A stretch of DNA of 36,533 bases from Chloroflexota bacterium (lineage in GTDB: Bacteria; Chloroflexota; Dehalococcoidia; Dehalococcoidales; UBA2162): contig JACQGQ010000067.1 in the NCBI GenBank assembly GCA_016199495.1, forward strand, positions 1 through 36,533, written 5' to 3'. Every line of letters starts with the position of its first letter. Within the stretch, counting starts at the first letter, position 1. Shown here piece by piece: positions 7,752-16,402 of the stretch. The notes under the pieces are model-generated. The model saw nothing but the letters and a program-made list of their open reading frames with translations. It did no database searches and had not been told where the DNA came from. The translations under genes and the position numbers were made by a program.

Positions 7752-8480
7752 TCATCCCGGCAACTCCACTATGACAGAAACAATAATTACTATCGCAGTC
7801 ACAGACATTAAAGACGGGACAATTTTCCTGAAAAGAGTCATATTTATCCTGGGTAACAATTTGACACCCACATAGGAGCCGACAAACAAGGCCGGTAGCA
7901 GGATAGCTACCTTAGTCAAGAGGTCGGTGGTAATCATCCCCAGGGACGAAAAAGCAGCGATAGACATCAGACCAACTAAAAGAAAATAGGCGGCCAGAGT
8001 AGCCACAAACCTTTGCGGGGCCAAGCCCTGGTTGAGTAAAAGGAGCACCACCGGTGGGCCACCCAGACTGGTACTGGCGGTAAGCAGCCCACTGACAACA
8101 CCAGCCAGACCACAAACAAGGCTGTCCTGCTTAAACTGGTGCGAGCGCCCCAGCAGCAATAGCACTGAGAAGGGAATAACCAGCACGGCTATGGTTAGTT
8201 TTATTATTGAGGGGTCGAGCCAGGACAACAGATAGGCACCCAGAGGGACACCAAAGATACCGCCCAGGCTAATAAATGCCAGTCTTTTGAAATCAATATG
8301 CCGCCTCGTTTGCCACAACACCAGTATATTGCTGGTAATACCCAGGATAATGTTCATCACCACCACCGATTTGGCATCAAAAACAAATATCAGCAGGGGA
8401 GTAGCCAGCAGCGCGTAGCCAAATCCAGAAACAGAGCGAACGAAGGCAGCCAGCAAAACAATAAGCGTAGCCCAAAGCAA
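7752..8480 (-). CDS. TauE/SafE family membrane exporter/permease
   Basis: A small integral membrane protein of 242 residues with about eight hydrophobic segments. It opens with WATLIVLLAAFVRSVSGFGY, whose SGFGYALLATPLL stretch is characteristic of the TauE/SafE (DUF81) family. The second repeat shows GVVSGLLTASTSLGGPPVVLLL. Family members move sulfite, sulfoacetate or other organic anions across the cytoplasmic membrane; the substrate here is unknown. The start is a TTG codon at 8480, preceded at 8 bases by GGAGG, which makes this start convincing. It lies between a radical SAM gene (103 bases upstream) and the O-methyltransferase gene (54 bases downstream), both on the same strand, so co-transcription is plausible. 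Confidence 0.85.
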   Translation of the reverse strand: MLWATLIVLLAAFVRSVSGFGYALLATPLLIFVFDAKSVVVMNIILGITSNILVLWQTRRHIDFKRLAFISLGGIFGVPLGAYLLSWLDPSIIKLTIAVLVIPFSVLLLLGRSHQFKQDSLVCGLAGVVSGLLTASTSLGGPPVVLLLLNQGLAPQRFVATLAAYFLLVGLMSIAAFSSLGMITTDLLTKVAILLPALFVGSYVGVKLLPRINMTLFRKIVPSLMSVTAIVIIVSVIVELPG

Positions 8481-8583
8481 AGCCTGCGCCTCCTATTTTT
8501 GTGCCTACTTCAGGAAGTTCTTACTGGCTAAACACTGTTTGCTAAGACTCGGAGCTTGCCAGTAAAGGACAGCTTAGCCGTGT

Positions 8584-9582
8584 TTAGACAACAGACTGGT
8601 TAAGGCTTCCAAGAAAGGGGTTACGTTTGGGTTCGCCTGTCCGTCGCCACTCCGCCAGAGCCCGGTCGATAGACTTCAGCAACTTCTCTTTATCCTCCGG
8701 AAACTTACCATCGACTCCTCCCATAAAGAAATTAGAGGCAAAATCGCTGGTTATCAGCTCAGAAGTTACCTCCAAATCTTCGATAAATCTGCGAATCTCT
8801 AGCAGAACCCCTTCAACTGAGTTAACATGAAATTCACCCTGTTTAGCCTTCTCGTATAGTGGTGTCCCCTGGCTAAGGCGCAGGCTTCTCAGCCTGATGA
8901 AGTGAGGGTTTATTGCATTTAAGACTCGAGCCGTATTCTCAGCGTGCTGCCGCCACCCCTCCCTTCCCCCCAATCCCGGCATTACATATTCAGAAAGCTC
9001 AAAACCAGCTTCAATGGCTTTCCTGCCAGCCTGCACCATCTCATCAGCCGTGGTTCCCTTCTGGACACGGGCTAACAACTCATCATCCCCCGTCTCCAGG
9101 CCGATATGCAGACGCGAAAGTCCGGCTGCTCTCAGGCGTCTCAATTCCTCGGGCTTCTTCCTGAAGACGGTTTTTCCCCTGGCATAGGAGCATACCCTCT
9201 CCAGGGTGGGAAATGTTTCACACAGAAATGCCACTATCTCACTAAGCGGCTCTGTTTTCATTATCAGGCTATCCGCGTCTTGCAGAAAGGCACTTTTTAC
9301 CCCATCATTCTCCAGCCAGGGAATACCGTTATAGCGGGCGATATCACCGAGTCTATCACCAAGCCCGGCCTGTTCGGCCCATCTCCGGATGGCATCCACC
9401 TGCTCCCTGGCAGCCAGGATATCATCTTTTACCTCAGCCACAGTCCTTAGTTGAAACCTTTTCCCCTTGAAGACAGAACAAAACTCGCACCTGTTCCAGG
9501 GACAGTTTACCGTTACCCTTATCAATAAAGAGTGAGCTTCGGAAGGGGGTCTAATCGGGCCGACTGTACGCTCCGTGACCAT
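8584..9582 (-). CDS. Radical SAM protein with CX4CX2C cluster motif
   Basis: A 332-residue radical SAM enzyme with a TIM-barrel-like core. The [4Fe-4S] ligands are C27, C32 and C35 in NCPWNRCEFCSVFKGKRF, spaced CX4CX2C rather than the standard CX3CX2C. The same spacing with an NKCTFC-like motif recurs, from memory, in a subgroup of uncharacterised HemN/Elp3-like radical SAM proteins. GLETGDDELL is the conserved SAM-contact strand, and EYVMPGLGGREGWRQHAENT a later family motif. No extra C-terminal Fe-S cluster or B12 domain is visible, so a simple single-cluster enzyme is likely. Substrate unknown. The ATG at 9582 follows GAGGT at a proper distance. Neighbours downstream are a TauE-like exporter and a methyltransferase. 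Confidence 0.85.
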   Translation of the reverse strand: MVTERTVGPIRPPSEAHSLLIRVTVNCPWNRCEFCSVFKGKRFQLRTVAEVKDDILAAREQVDAIRRWAEQAGLGDRLGDIARYNGIPWLENDGVKSAFLQDADSLIMKTEPLSEIVAFLCETFPTLERVCSYARGKTVFRKKPEELRRLRAAGLSRLHIGLETGDDELLARVQKGTTADEMVQAGRKAIEAGFELSEYVMPGLGGREGWRQHAENTARVLNAINPHFIRLRSLRLSQGTPLYEKAKQGEFHVNSVEGVLLEIRRFIEDLEVTSELITSDFASNFFMGGVDGKFPEDKEKLLKSIDRALAEWRRTGEPKRNPFLGSLNQSVV

Positions 9583-9862
9583 TCTGGCTACCTCGAACCT
9601 GTCACCACATTGTACCTGAACCTATCATACATCACGGGGCGGGGCGAGGCAACAATGACAGCCATAAAAGTACTCCGCGGTGGATTGAAGAGGCACAGCC
9701 CTGTGGGAGTATTTAATGTAATTCTATCTCTGAACCCCCTCGGTTGTTATCGCCGATATCAAGAAGAAGGGGTTATTCTTCACAAGTGAAGGACTAATCA
9801 CAGGGACCGGTATAATAGCTTGATTTTCCACGGCTGCCTTGTTTATAATAGAGACCACTAGG
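9583..9862. other. Non-coding spacer before the tRNA
   Basis: About 280 bases between the divergent radical SAM gene and tRNA-Ile. It holds the tRNA promoter at its right end and a small perfect palindrome, CTTCAC-AA-GTGAAG at 9778-9791. A short frame starting at ATG 9655 has no ribosome site and no family resemblance, so it was not called. Confidence 0.5.
9820..9849 (+). promoter_or_regulatory. tRNA-Ile promoter
   Basis: TTGATT (9820-9825) and a perfect TATAAT (9844-9849) with an 18-base spacer. The predicted start is about 7 bases before the mature tRNA 5' end at 9863. A second TATAAT occurs at 9811-9816 without a clear -35 box. Confidence 0.6.
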
Positions 9863-9939
9863 GGGCCATTAGCTCAGTTGGTTAGAGCACAGTCCTGATA
9901 AGACTGGGGTCTCTGGTTCGAATCCAGAATGGCCCACCA
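9863..9939 (+). tRNA. tRNA-Ile (anticodon GAT)
   Basis: A complete 77-base cloverleaf. The acceptor stem is GGGCCAT (9863-9869) with ATGGCCC (9929-9935). The D-stem is GCTC/GAGC. The anticodon arm is CAGTC-CTGATAA-GACTG, so the anticodon is GAT. The variable loop is GGGTC and the T-arm is TCTGG-TTCGAAT-CCAGA. The CCA end is encoded in the DNA (9937-9939). The anticodon reads ATC and ATT isoleucine codons. It stands alone rather than in an rRNA spacer. Confidence 0.97.
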
Positions 9940-10069
9940 TCGTGGACGATAGGCAGAGCTTTTCGAGACTAGAAGAATCAAGTAATGCCAGAGTAACACT
10001 GCTTCTTCTTCACCTGAAGCTGCTCTGACGATTTATCAACTCGCAGTGTGGTGGCACCAGTTTCAAGGG

Positions 10070-12700
10070 CTAATATCTCAGATGAAACAGCCGTTTGAGG
10101 AAGGCCGGATATATTCTTTTCCAGGATTTTCGTAGCATCCCTCTTTGCCAGTGGTCCAATTCTTTTCTGCGGCTAAACTGTCTCTCGACATAAGTTTGGA
10201 CAATACATTCAAGGGCTTCAACCTGCCTGGGAAAAACTGAAGCTAGTCTGGCATAATACTCTAAGGGTGTCTGCTGAGATTTGGGTTCCAGTCTGAGCAG
10301 CGAAGCCAGGAAGTACATCTTACGGTATACCTCAGAGGCATAATCTGACCTGACGAGACGCTGGCGTCGATGAGAAAAGGCTGACCACAAAATATAAACC
10401 AGCAAAATAGTAACGATAACAGGAAAAAAGAGAATTATTCCTGACTGGTTCCGGGAGGTTGCCACGGCATCGCTCACATTACTACCTTTCGCCACGATAT
10501 CAGACTGCAGTTGCTCCTGCTGCTCCAGCCACTCCAACCACTCATCCAACTCTTCCTGTCTCCACCCCACTGACTCCAGCCACTCACGCCTCTCCGGCTG
10601 CTCCAGCCCCCTCAGCCACCGCAGCAATGCCAACCAGTTGTCCAACTCCTCCTCATCCTCCAACGCCGGCCGTAACCCCAAACTCTCAAGTCTCCCACCT
10701 GCTACTGGTATTGCTTCTTGTTCACCGCCGGCTCTGGGTGTCGCTTCAAATCCCACCCAGCCGTAACCAGAGAAATAAACCTCTGGCCAGGCATGACGCT
10801 CCTTAGATGTCAATATAGAGCTTCCTGTCGCCGCATCCCATTCACCAGGAGCATAGCCTCGGCTGACTCTCGATGGTACGCCGATAGCGCGCAGCATGAC
10901 GGCCATCGCCGAGGAAAATTGGACACAATTGCCCGATTTCTGGGTAAACAGAAAATAGTCCACACCATCAACCCCTTGAGGTGGAGCTTCCACTTCTATA
11001 CGATACTCAAACTGGGAAAGATAGCGCTCAATCGCCAGCGCTTTAGCGTAAGGCGTCTTCGCTTCTCTGGTTACGCTCTCGCTCAATTGCCTCAGGCGCT
11101 CAGGCAAAGCCAGTGGTAGTTGCAGATAATAATCTTTAACCCAGTGTGGATAGTCATCACCAGCTTCAGATAAGTCCTCGGGAGTAGCTGAGCTGATGCT
11201 GGCCGTAACCGTATAGCGCCGGTCAGGCCGGAGAGGGTGAAAACTGGTAACCGCCACTATATTACTGCTGGCTGGCTGTAGGCGAGTTATGTCGATAGTG
11301 CTCAACTGGGCACTATCCAATACTGGCTCTGGAGCATAGTCAGCCTCATCCGAACTATAATAGGTTGTCCCGGCATTAGTTAGCGTCAGGTCTTCAGGCA
11401 GGAGTTGCCAGAGCTCATTCAGCCTGATTTTCTTGTTTTCGACTTGCATATCTCGAAAAGAGTCAGCCAGAGATGCCACATCCGGAGGCAAAGAACGGTC
11501 ATCGTCGGGGCGAAGCAGGTCGATATCGAAACTCAGTGGCGTGAGTGTCTGCACTGAAGTGGCAATATCCGAAGATATAAACTCTCCGGTAATAAGCAAG
11601 GCATCTGTTCTCAACTTGGTTATCACGGTGTAAGTTAGTTCTCTACGTTTGGCAATTCCATCAGCTTCAGTCTGAAGGGTTCTTTGCCGGAGCATTTGTT
11701 CCGTAGCGTGACTGCTTGTCCAGCCAGAAGATGTGTAAATGTCATGCATTCGTGTTCGCAAATAGAGGGGGCCTTCGGAGATGACGACACCCTGTAACCA
11801 GTCACCTTGGTCAAAGGAGGAATCTCCAAAAAGTAAGGCTCCCTGTTCATTGCTCCTAAGGAAAGGCTGCTTCGCCGGGATAGAAGCCAATAAATTATTA
11901 AAATGTCTCTCGATATCCTTTCGCCACAGCGTTTCTGTACTTACCCAAGTCTCCAATCGCTCCACTCGTACCTCAGGTGTGAGCCAGGCAGTAGCAACGG
12001 CTAAAATACTGAAACAAAGTAGAGGTGCCATGAAGTAGAATAGGCCGCGATTAGGATAACTGATGCCGCCTTTTTTGAACCAGTGATTGTAGAGCGCTAG
12101 ATTCGTCATGCCAATCAGCACCAGTGCCAGGAAAAGGTAAAGGAAGAAAAAAGTGTAATGCTGCTGCGGGAGGTTACCCAGATTTACCAGGATAATGATT
12201 GCGCCCAGAGATACAGCCACCCAGGCATTTTGTCTTCGCAGAATAAACCATGTTGAGATATAGCCTGTTATCCAGGTAACAAAGATGAGAAATACGGCAA
12301 AATGTATGGTACCTTGGCTGGGTTCAGCCGCACTTGTCGTCTGCCACCAGGATTGTAAAGCAAGCAGTAACTGGTAAACCCTTGAGGTTGTTGCTACCGA
12401 GGGCAAAAGGTTTGACGCCTGCCAGAGCGTTACCGCAGCCCCGAGAACTACGGCCAGTGGATGAATTACTATAGTGGGTAATCGGCTTTTGCCCAGTAAC
12501 CAACCGGTCAGCACAGCCAGGACAAGGACAAGCGTCAACGATGGATGAGGTGTAATCCATCGAGCCTGCTCGATTGAACCGACTGCAATCTCAAGGGCGA
12601 GAAAAAGGGGAATGATAATTCCCCATTCCTGCCAGCCGCCCAACCATGACTTAAAACTTACTCGTAACATTGGCCTTTTTCTGTTATTTCTCGATTTCAA
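10070..12700 (-). CDS. Membrane-anchored transglutaminase-like protein (TgpA type) with DUF4129 tail
   Basis: An 876-residue polytopic protein. About six hydrophobic segments between residues 27 and 240 form the TgpA/DUF3488-like N-terminal region. A large extracytoplasmic part leads to a transglutaminase-like core (about 540-660) with SGNCVQFSSAMAVMLRAIGV containing C592, and RHAWPEVYFSGYGWVGFEATP containing H636. The third catalytic position appears to be E652 instead of the usual Asp. A Glu/Trp-rich linker (681-735, with repeated WLE units) precedes a last membrane segment (754-774) and a cytoplasmic DUF4129-like tail with QQTPLEYYARLASVFP. It is the last gene after moxR and DUF58, the usual partners. 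Family members are proposed to act as peptidases or cross-linkers on envelope proteins; the substrate is unknown. Confidence 0.9.
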   Translation of the reverse strand: MKSRNNRKRPMLRVSFKSWLGGWQEWGIIIPLFLALEIAVGSIEQARWITPHPSLTLVLVLAVLTGWLLGKSRLPTIVIHPLAVVLGAAVTLWQASNLLPSVATTSRVYQLLLALQSWWQTTSAAEPSQGTIHFAVFLIFVTWITGYISTWFILRRQNAWVAVSLGAIIILVNLGNLPQQHYTFFFLYLFLALVLIGMTNLALYNHWFKKGGISYPNRGLFYFMAPLLCFSILAVATAWLTPEVRVERLETWVSTETLWRKDIERHFNNLLASIPAKQPFLRSNEQGALLFGDSSFDQGDWLQGVVISEGPLYLRTRMHDIYTSSGWTSSHATEQMLRQRTLQTEADGIAKRRELTYTVITKLRTDALLITGEFISSDIATSVQTLTPLSFDIDLLRPDDDRSLPPDVASLADSFRDMQVENKKIRLNELWQLLPEDLTLTNAGTTYYSSDEADYAPEPVLDSAQLSTIDITRLQPASSNIVAVTSFHPLRPDRRYTVTASISSATPEDLSEAGDDYPHWVKDYYLQLPLALPERLRQLSESVTREAKTPYAKALAIERYLSQFEYRIEVEAPPQGVDGVDYFLFTQKSGNCVQFSSAMAVMLRAIGVPSRVSRGYAPGEWDAATGSSILTSKERHAWPEVYFSGYGWVGFEATPRAGGEQEAIPVAGGRLESLGLRPALEDEEELDNWLALLRWLRGLEQPERREWLESVGWRQEELDEWLEWLEQQEQLQSDIVAKGSNVSDAVATSRNQSGIILFFPVIVTILLVYILWSAFSHRRQRLVRSDYASEVYRKMYFLASLLRLEPKSQQTPLEYYARLASVFPRQVEALECIVQTYVERQFSRRKELDHWQRGMLRKSWKRIYPAFLKRLFHLRY

Positions 12701-12773
12701 TAAACCAGGGGTTCCCGGTTACTAGTGTTCAGTCTCATAAATAGCTTCCATCAACAGCTCAAACTATTTACTC

Positions 12774-12852
12774 ACCTCACCCCAAGTGTCCCCCTCTCCT
12801 TTCAAGGAGAGGGGGGAAGAGATTTTAGAGAGGGGGCTTCGCCTCCCCTTCC
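12774..12852. repeat. Dispersed two-hairpin intergenic element, copy 2
   Basis: It begins ACCTCACCCC and contains a perfect 12-base-pair hairpin, CCCCCTCTCCTT (12790-12801) with AAGGAGAGGGGG (12804-12815) and turn TC. The arms are identical to those of the copy at 5268-5293. A second, imperfect hairpin follows, GAGGGGGC-TTC-GCCTCCCC, at the same relative place as in copy 1. It lies within the 176-base gap between DUF58 and the transglutaminase gene, inside what is otherwise a tight operon, and could act as a processing or attenuation point. Confidence 0.78.
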
Positions 12853-12876
12853 TTTTACTCCCCCTTCCCTTCATAT

Positions 12877-14082
12877 CTATCTCACCTGTGGGATGAGCCT
12901 GCGGCTATCAAGTGCTCTGTTTAGCTCCTCTCCATGTCTGATAACATAGACCTGGAAGCTCCCGGAGACAAGACTACCAGTAGCCCTTCCCCCGAAGCTG
13001 GCGGAATCAAGTGACACAATTATGACCGGGGCGCCACGGCTTCTTACCTGGCGGAGAGATGCCACCAGTTGTTCATTAGCCGCCGGGGTGATAACAATAA
13101 CGACAGAGTTAATACTAAAGCGGCCAATCTCTCGTGAAAGCAAGTGCTCAACCGGCACTTCACCAGTTGCTTTTATTAATGCCAGAGCTTCTAACATATC
13201 CGATAAGTGTTGACTCCCCGTTTCCAGTGGGAAAAGGTAAGGCTGCCCGCCTGATGCAATTAATCCTACTCGCCGGCCGCTATCTACATATTTTTTTAAC
13301 AAAGAGGCCGCTATGGTTACACCATACTCCTCTGTACTATCATCGCCAGCCCCGGCTTGAACTGCCTGATACATATCGAGCACAACCCAAACATTCTTAG
13401 AAGCAGCATTAGAACGGTCAGCATCAAACTCCTTGACCATCAGTTTCCCGGTGTGAGATGTACTGCGCCAGTGGATACGGTTGAGAGTATCGCCGCTAGC
13501 GTACTCACGCACACGAGCCGCGTCGGTGCCAATCTCACTTAATAACCAGCGGCTAAGACCGGGACCAGGTTCATTACGGGATAGTGGCTGGAAAAAAGGC
13601 AATTCTAAGGTCGCCGGGTAGACAATGATATTCTGAGACTGCCGCAGGTCACGTTGCCGCGAGAAAAAGCCAAAGGGGTCGGCGACCGTAACCATGAGAC
13701 TACCTAAACGATAATGCCCACGACGCTGACAATAGTATTCGGTCTGCCAGCAATAGGAACCTTTTGGAGACAAATTAAAAATGGCAACATTATGGTATCC
13801 AGGCAAATTGGTATTTTCCTCCGCCTTAATCAGAAGCTTGGGTATTCGGCTACTACTGAAGACTGTAATCTCCTCACCAAACCGGTCACCAACCTGGCAG
13901 CGTTCGGCTGATTTCTTGACCTGGCTGCTAATGCCACGGACACCCAGCCGCACCCACAAATAACTCAGCAACAGCACTAATACCGCGAGAGAAAAGAGGC
14001 GTAGCATCAGAACCGAGCCGGTAGCTAAAGCTACCGCCAGGATAACAAGGGGGACAATAATAAGAGCCGGTCGACTCTTCAT
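12877..14082 (-). CDS. DUF58 membrane-anchored protein of the MoxR/TgpA cluster
   Basis: A 401-residue protein with two hydrophobic segments at about 5-20 and 27-45, then a soluble region. Family landmarks are VADPFGFF (133-140) and the long REYASGDTLNRIHWRSTSHT stretch (192-211) running into GKLMVKEFD (212-220), which defines DUF58. The C-terminal part resembles a von Willebrand A fold, starting at VWVVLDMYQA (231-240). The metal-site pattern DxSxS is not kept there (D236 followed by MYQA), so metal binding is doubtful. In many bacteria MoxR ATPases act with DUF58/VWA proteins as chaperone-like assembly factors; the client here is unknown. It lies 53 bases downstream of moxR on the same strand. 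Confidence 0.9.
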   Translation of the reverse strand: MKSRPALIIVPLVILAVALATGSVLMLRLFSLAVLVLLLSYLWVRLGVRGISSQVKKSAERCQVGDRFGEEITVFSSSRIPKLLIKAEENTNLPGYHNVAIFNLSPKGSYCWQTEYYCQRRGHYRLGSLMVTVADPFGFFSRQRDLRQSQNIIVYPATLELPFFQPLSRNEPGPGLSRWLLSEIGTDAARVREYASGDTLNRIHWRSTSHTGKLMVKEFDADRSNAASKNVWVVLDMYQAVQAGAGDDSTEEYGVTIAASLLKKYVDSGRRVGLIASGGQPYLFPLETGSQHLSDMLEALALIKATGEVPVEHLLSREIGRFSINSVVIVITPAANEQLVASLRQVRSRGAPVIIVSLDSASFGGRATGSLVSGSFQVYVIRHGEELNRALDSRRLIPQVR

Positions 14083-14135
14083 AGCTTCATACCCCGAAAA
14101 CCCTGTGCTAGAAAAACCATAAGCCTGGTCCTGGC

Positions 14136-15116
14136 TTATCGACCGGGTATTGCTCCAGGGACAGGCACCTTTTCCAGTATCTCGGCTATACTAGCCCGGG
14201 CACTTCTGTCTTGTGCGCCATCGGTCGAGGGTAGTATTAACCTGTGGGCAAGGACAGGTTCGGCAAGAGCTTTAACATCATCAGGCATAACATAGTCGCG
14301 CCCCTGTACTAAAGCTCGTGCCTGAGCAGTACGAAAAAGAGCTAAGGAGCCGCGCGGAGAGGCGCCAAGATATATCGAATGGTGATGGCGCGTCGCTTCG
14401 ACTATCGCGGCTATGTACTGTTTGACCAGGTCGTCGACATAAATATTCTTCACCCTTTCTTGCAACGTGACAATGTCAGCCGCGTCAGCTATCGGGCTAA
14501 GTTGCTCAATAGGGTGGATATATTGTTGCCTCTCCATAATGACTATTTCCTCAGATACAGAAGGATAGCCGAGGCTTATCTTTAACAGAAACCTGTCTAA
14601 TTGTGCCTCGGGAAGAGGGAAGAGACCCTCGTATTCAATCGGGTCCTGTGTGGCTAAAACGTGGAAGGGAACCGGCATCTGGTAGGTGATACCATCGACA
14701 GTAACCTGCCTTTCTTCCATCGGTTCTAACAGGGCTGACTGTACCTTAGGGGTGGCTCGATTGATTTCATCTGCCAGAACTATCTGGGACACGATTGGCC
14801 CAGGACGAAACTCAAACTCATTAGTTTTTTGATTATAGACTGAGACTCCGGTAATATCCCCGGGCAGCATGTCCGGGGTAAACTGGATTCTCTTGAAGGT
14901 ACAGTTTATTGATTTAGCCAAACTGCGCGCCAGTATAGTCTTACCGACCCCCGGTGCATCCTCAATAAGCAGATGCCCCTGGCTGATGACAGCTATGACC
15001 GCTAGTTCTATCGCCTTTCGCTTACCGACAACTACCTTCTCGATATTACCGATTATCTCCGCCACCAACTGGTGAGCACTTACTATTTCACTAGCCAACA
15101 TTCCCCTCCGTGACAC
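14136..15116 (-). CDS. moxR: MoxR-family AAA+ ATPase
   Basis: A 326-residue AAA+ ATPase of the MoxR family, thought to remodel or activate partner proteins in the cytoplasm. Walker A is EDAPGVGKT with K59. Walker B is [10 protein letters not shown] with D116 and E117. The sensor-1 stretch is [13 protein letters not shown], and the family's arginine-finger and lid regions follow ([21 protein letters not shown]). The longest frame starts with GTG at 15116. However, GGAGGGG lies just after it, so the ATG at 15101 or the TTG right behind it are alternative starts (321 or 320 residues). It is first in the moxR, DUF58, transglutaminase order. An extended -10 promoter lies about 50 bases upstream. 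Confidence 0.93.
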   Translation of the reverse strand: MSRRGMLASEIVSAHQLVAEIIGNIEKVVVGKRKAIELAVIAVISQGHLLIEDAPGVGKTILARSLAKSINCTFKRIQFTPDMLPGDITGVSVYNQKTNEFEFRPGPIVSQIVLADEINRATPKVQSALLEPMEERQVTVDGITYQMPVPFHVLATQDPIEYEGLFPLPEAQLDRFLLKISLGYPSVSEEIVIMERQQYIHPIEQLSPIADAADIVTLQERVKNIYVDDLVKQYIAAIVEATRHHHSIYLGASPRGSLALFRTAQARALVQGRDYVMPDDVKALAEPVLAHRLILPSTDGAQDRSARASIAEILEKVPVPGAIPGR

Positions 15117-15172
15117 CTGGTTCTATTCAATCAAGGCGCCAATAATTAAGATAAGTAAGCTAACTACTTCTA

Positions 15173-15178
15173 ATTATA
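15173..15178 (-). promoter_or_regulatory. Extended -10 promoter for the moxR cluster
   Basis: On the minus strand a perfect TATAAT is preceded by TG and one base (TGTTATAAT), an extended -10. The -35 position 17 bases upstream reads TTTCCT, a poor match that an extended -10 can tolerate. The predicted start is near 15166, about 50 bases before the coding start. Confidence 0.5.
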
Positions 15179-15203
15179 ACAAAAGGCGAAGAGAAAGGAA
15201 AAA

Positions 15204-15220
15204 GGTAACGCCCTGTTACC
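15204..15220. promoter_or_regulatory. Palindrome between divergent promoters, possible operator
   Basis: GGTAAC (15204-15209), five bases, then GTTACC (15215-15220) is a perfect 6+5+6 inverted repeat. It lies in the 225-base spacer between moxR and the exchanger gene, just behind the moxR promoter. It may be an operator. There is no T-tract, so it is not a terminator. Confidence 0.3.
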
Positions 15221-15292
15221 CGTCCTGCCGTTTGTCCAGTTTTTCATCGCCAGATTCTACTAACCCTACCACTGGCTTTACTAGCTCGCTCC

Positions 15293-15301
15293 TGATATAG
15301 T
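15293..15301 (+). promoter_or_regulatory. Candidate extended -10 promoter for the exchanger gene
   Basis: TGATATAGT gives an extended -10 (TG, one base, TATAGT with 5 of 6 matches). No good -35 box is visible. The start would be about 35 bases before the TTG start codon. Confidence 0.35.
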
Positions 15302-15341
15302 ATGCTAGCAGAGTGATGTTGACCCCCGGGAGCCCCAATCC

Positions 15342-16352
15342 TTGGTCTGGTTAAAGTTTCTCCTTGCCGCTATTATTATCCTGTTTGCCGGGACAAAGCT
15401 AGCCCGCTATGGTGATGCTATTGCCGAGAAGACAGGTTTGGGCAGGTTGTGGATAGGCCTGGTACTTTTGGCTGCCGTTACCTCCAGCCCTGAATCAGTT
15501 ACCGCAGTGAGTTCGGCCGCTCTGATTAAACTTCCCGACCTGGCTCTGGGCACTCTCCTCGGCAGTTGTCTCTATAATCTCACTATCCTGGCTTTACTGG
15601 ATGTGCTCTATCGCGGTGCTCCGATTCTGAGTAAAGTAAGCCGGGGACACATGGCATCGGCGGGGATGGGGGCATTACTTATGGCTCTGGCCGGCGGAAG
15701 TATCCTTGCCGGGGAAAGGTTTTCTGAATTAAGCCTGGGGTGGGTAGGCATCCCAAGTATTGTCATCATCATATCGTATCTGGTCTATGCCAGGCAGACA
15801 TTTTACTTTGAGCGAAAGCGGAACTCGGTGCCATCACCAACCGAGTCGCTCATGCATAGCCAGATTCCGACAGGGACTGCCTATCTCAGATTTAGCATGG
15901 CAGCGGTAGCTGTTATTGCTGCCGGAATCTGGCTATCATTCATTGGCGATGAGATTGCCCGGACTACCGGCTGGGGTATCAGCTTTGTCGGCAGTCTGTT
16001 TCTGGCGATTTCTACCTCAATGCCTGAGCTGGTGGTTACGGTGGCGGCTGTCCGTTTGGGGGCAGCCGATATGGCGGTAGCCAATCTATTAGGCGCCAAT
16101 ATGCTAGATGTTGTCGCTATTCTCTGGGCTGACCTCTTCTATACTCAAGGACCTCTGCTGGCAGTAGTATCAAAGACTCATCTCATCACTGCTGGAGTGA
16201 CGATAATAGCGAACCTGCTGGTTATCGCGGGGCTTGGGTTCCGGCAGAAGCGTAAGACCTTTATCGTCACCAGTTGGTATGGGCCGCTCTTAATCGGGCT
16301 CTATCTCTTTGCCGCCTATGCCTTGTTCGTTTCGGATATAAGCCCGGGATGA
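15342..16352 (+). CDS. Cation/calcium antiporter (NCX/CaCA family)
   Basis: A 336-residue membrane protein with about ten hydrophobic segments arranged as two inverted halves, the CaCA (sodium/calcium exchanger) design. The first alpha-repeat is AAVTSSPESVTAVSSAALI (44-62) with acidic ligand E51, followed by GSCLYNLTIL. The second is AISTSMPELVVTVAAVRLG (222-240) with E229, followed by GANMLDVVAI. In both repeats the usual GTS.PE and GSN..N patterns are altered, so ion preference may differ from the classical Ca/Na exchangers. The only in-frame start is TTG at 15342, because TAG lies at 15306 and no other start codon intervenes; GGGAG lies 11 bases ahead. It is divergent from moxR and upstream of purH, with which no functional link is obvious. 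Confidence 0.87.
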   Translation: MVWLKFLLAAIIILFAGTKLARYGDAIAEKTGLGRLWIGLVLLAAVTSSPESVTAVSSAALIKLPDLALGTLLGSCLYNLTILALLDVLYRGAPILSKVSRGHMASAGMGALLMALAGGSILAGERFSELSLGWVGIPSIVIIISYLVYARQTFYFERKRNSVPSPTESLMHSQIPTGTAYLRFSMAAVAVIAAGIWLSFIGDEIARTTGWGISFVGSLFLAISTSMPELVVTVAAVRLGAADMAVANLLGANMLDVVAILWADLFYTQGPLLAVVSKTHLITAGVTIIANLLVIAGLGFRQKRKTFIVTSWYGPLLIGLYLFAAYALFVSDISPG

Positions 16353-16402
16353 GTTTGGTCTCAACGCTTACAGCCTCCCTTTCCACTCCGCCAGACTAAT
16401 GC

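Noticed and set aside
8521-8587. Several overlapping inverted repeats (TTACTGG/CCAGTAA, CTAAACAC/GTGTTTAG) between the radical SAM and TauE genes
   Set aside because: The pairings compete and are short. No conserved motif or terminator shape emerges, although weak structure in the transcript is possible.
9655-9789. A 44-codon frame on the plus strand before tRNA-Ile
   Set aside because: It has no ribosome site and no recognisable family, and it ends within a palindrome next to the tRNA promoter.
9940-10069. Possible terminator after tRNA-Ile
   Set aside because: Long-range AGAAGAA/TTCTTCT and CAGAGC/GCTCTG pairings exist but there is no compact stem with a T-tract.
10459-10806. Plus-strand frame rich in Pro, Thr and Ala opposite the transglutaminase linker
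   Set aside because: Its composition is the antisense reflection of the Glu/Trp/Leu-rich linker codons on the minus strand, not a real secreted protein.
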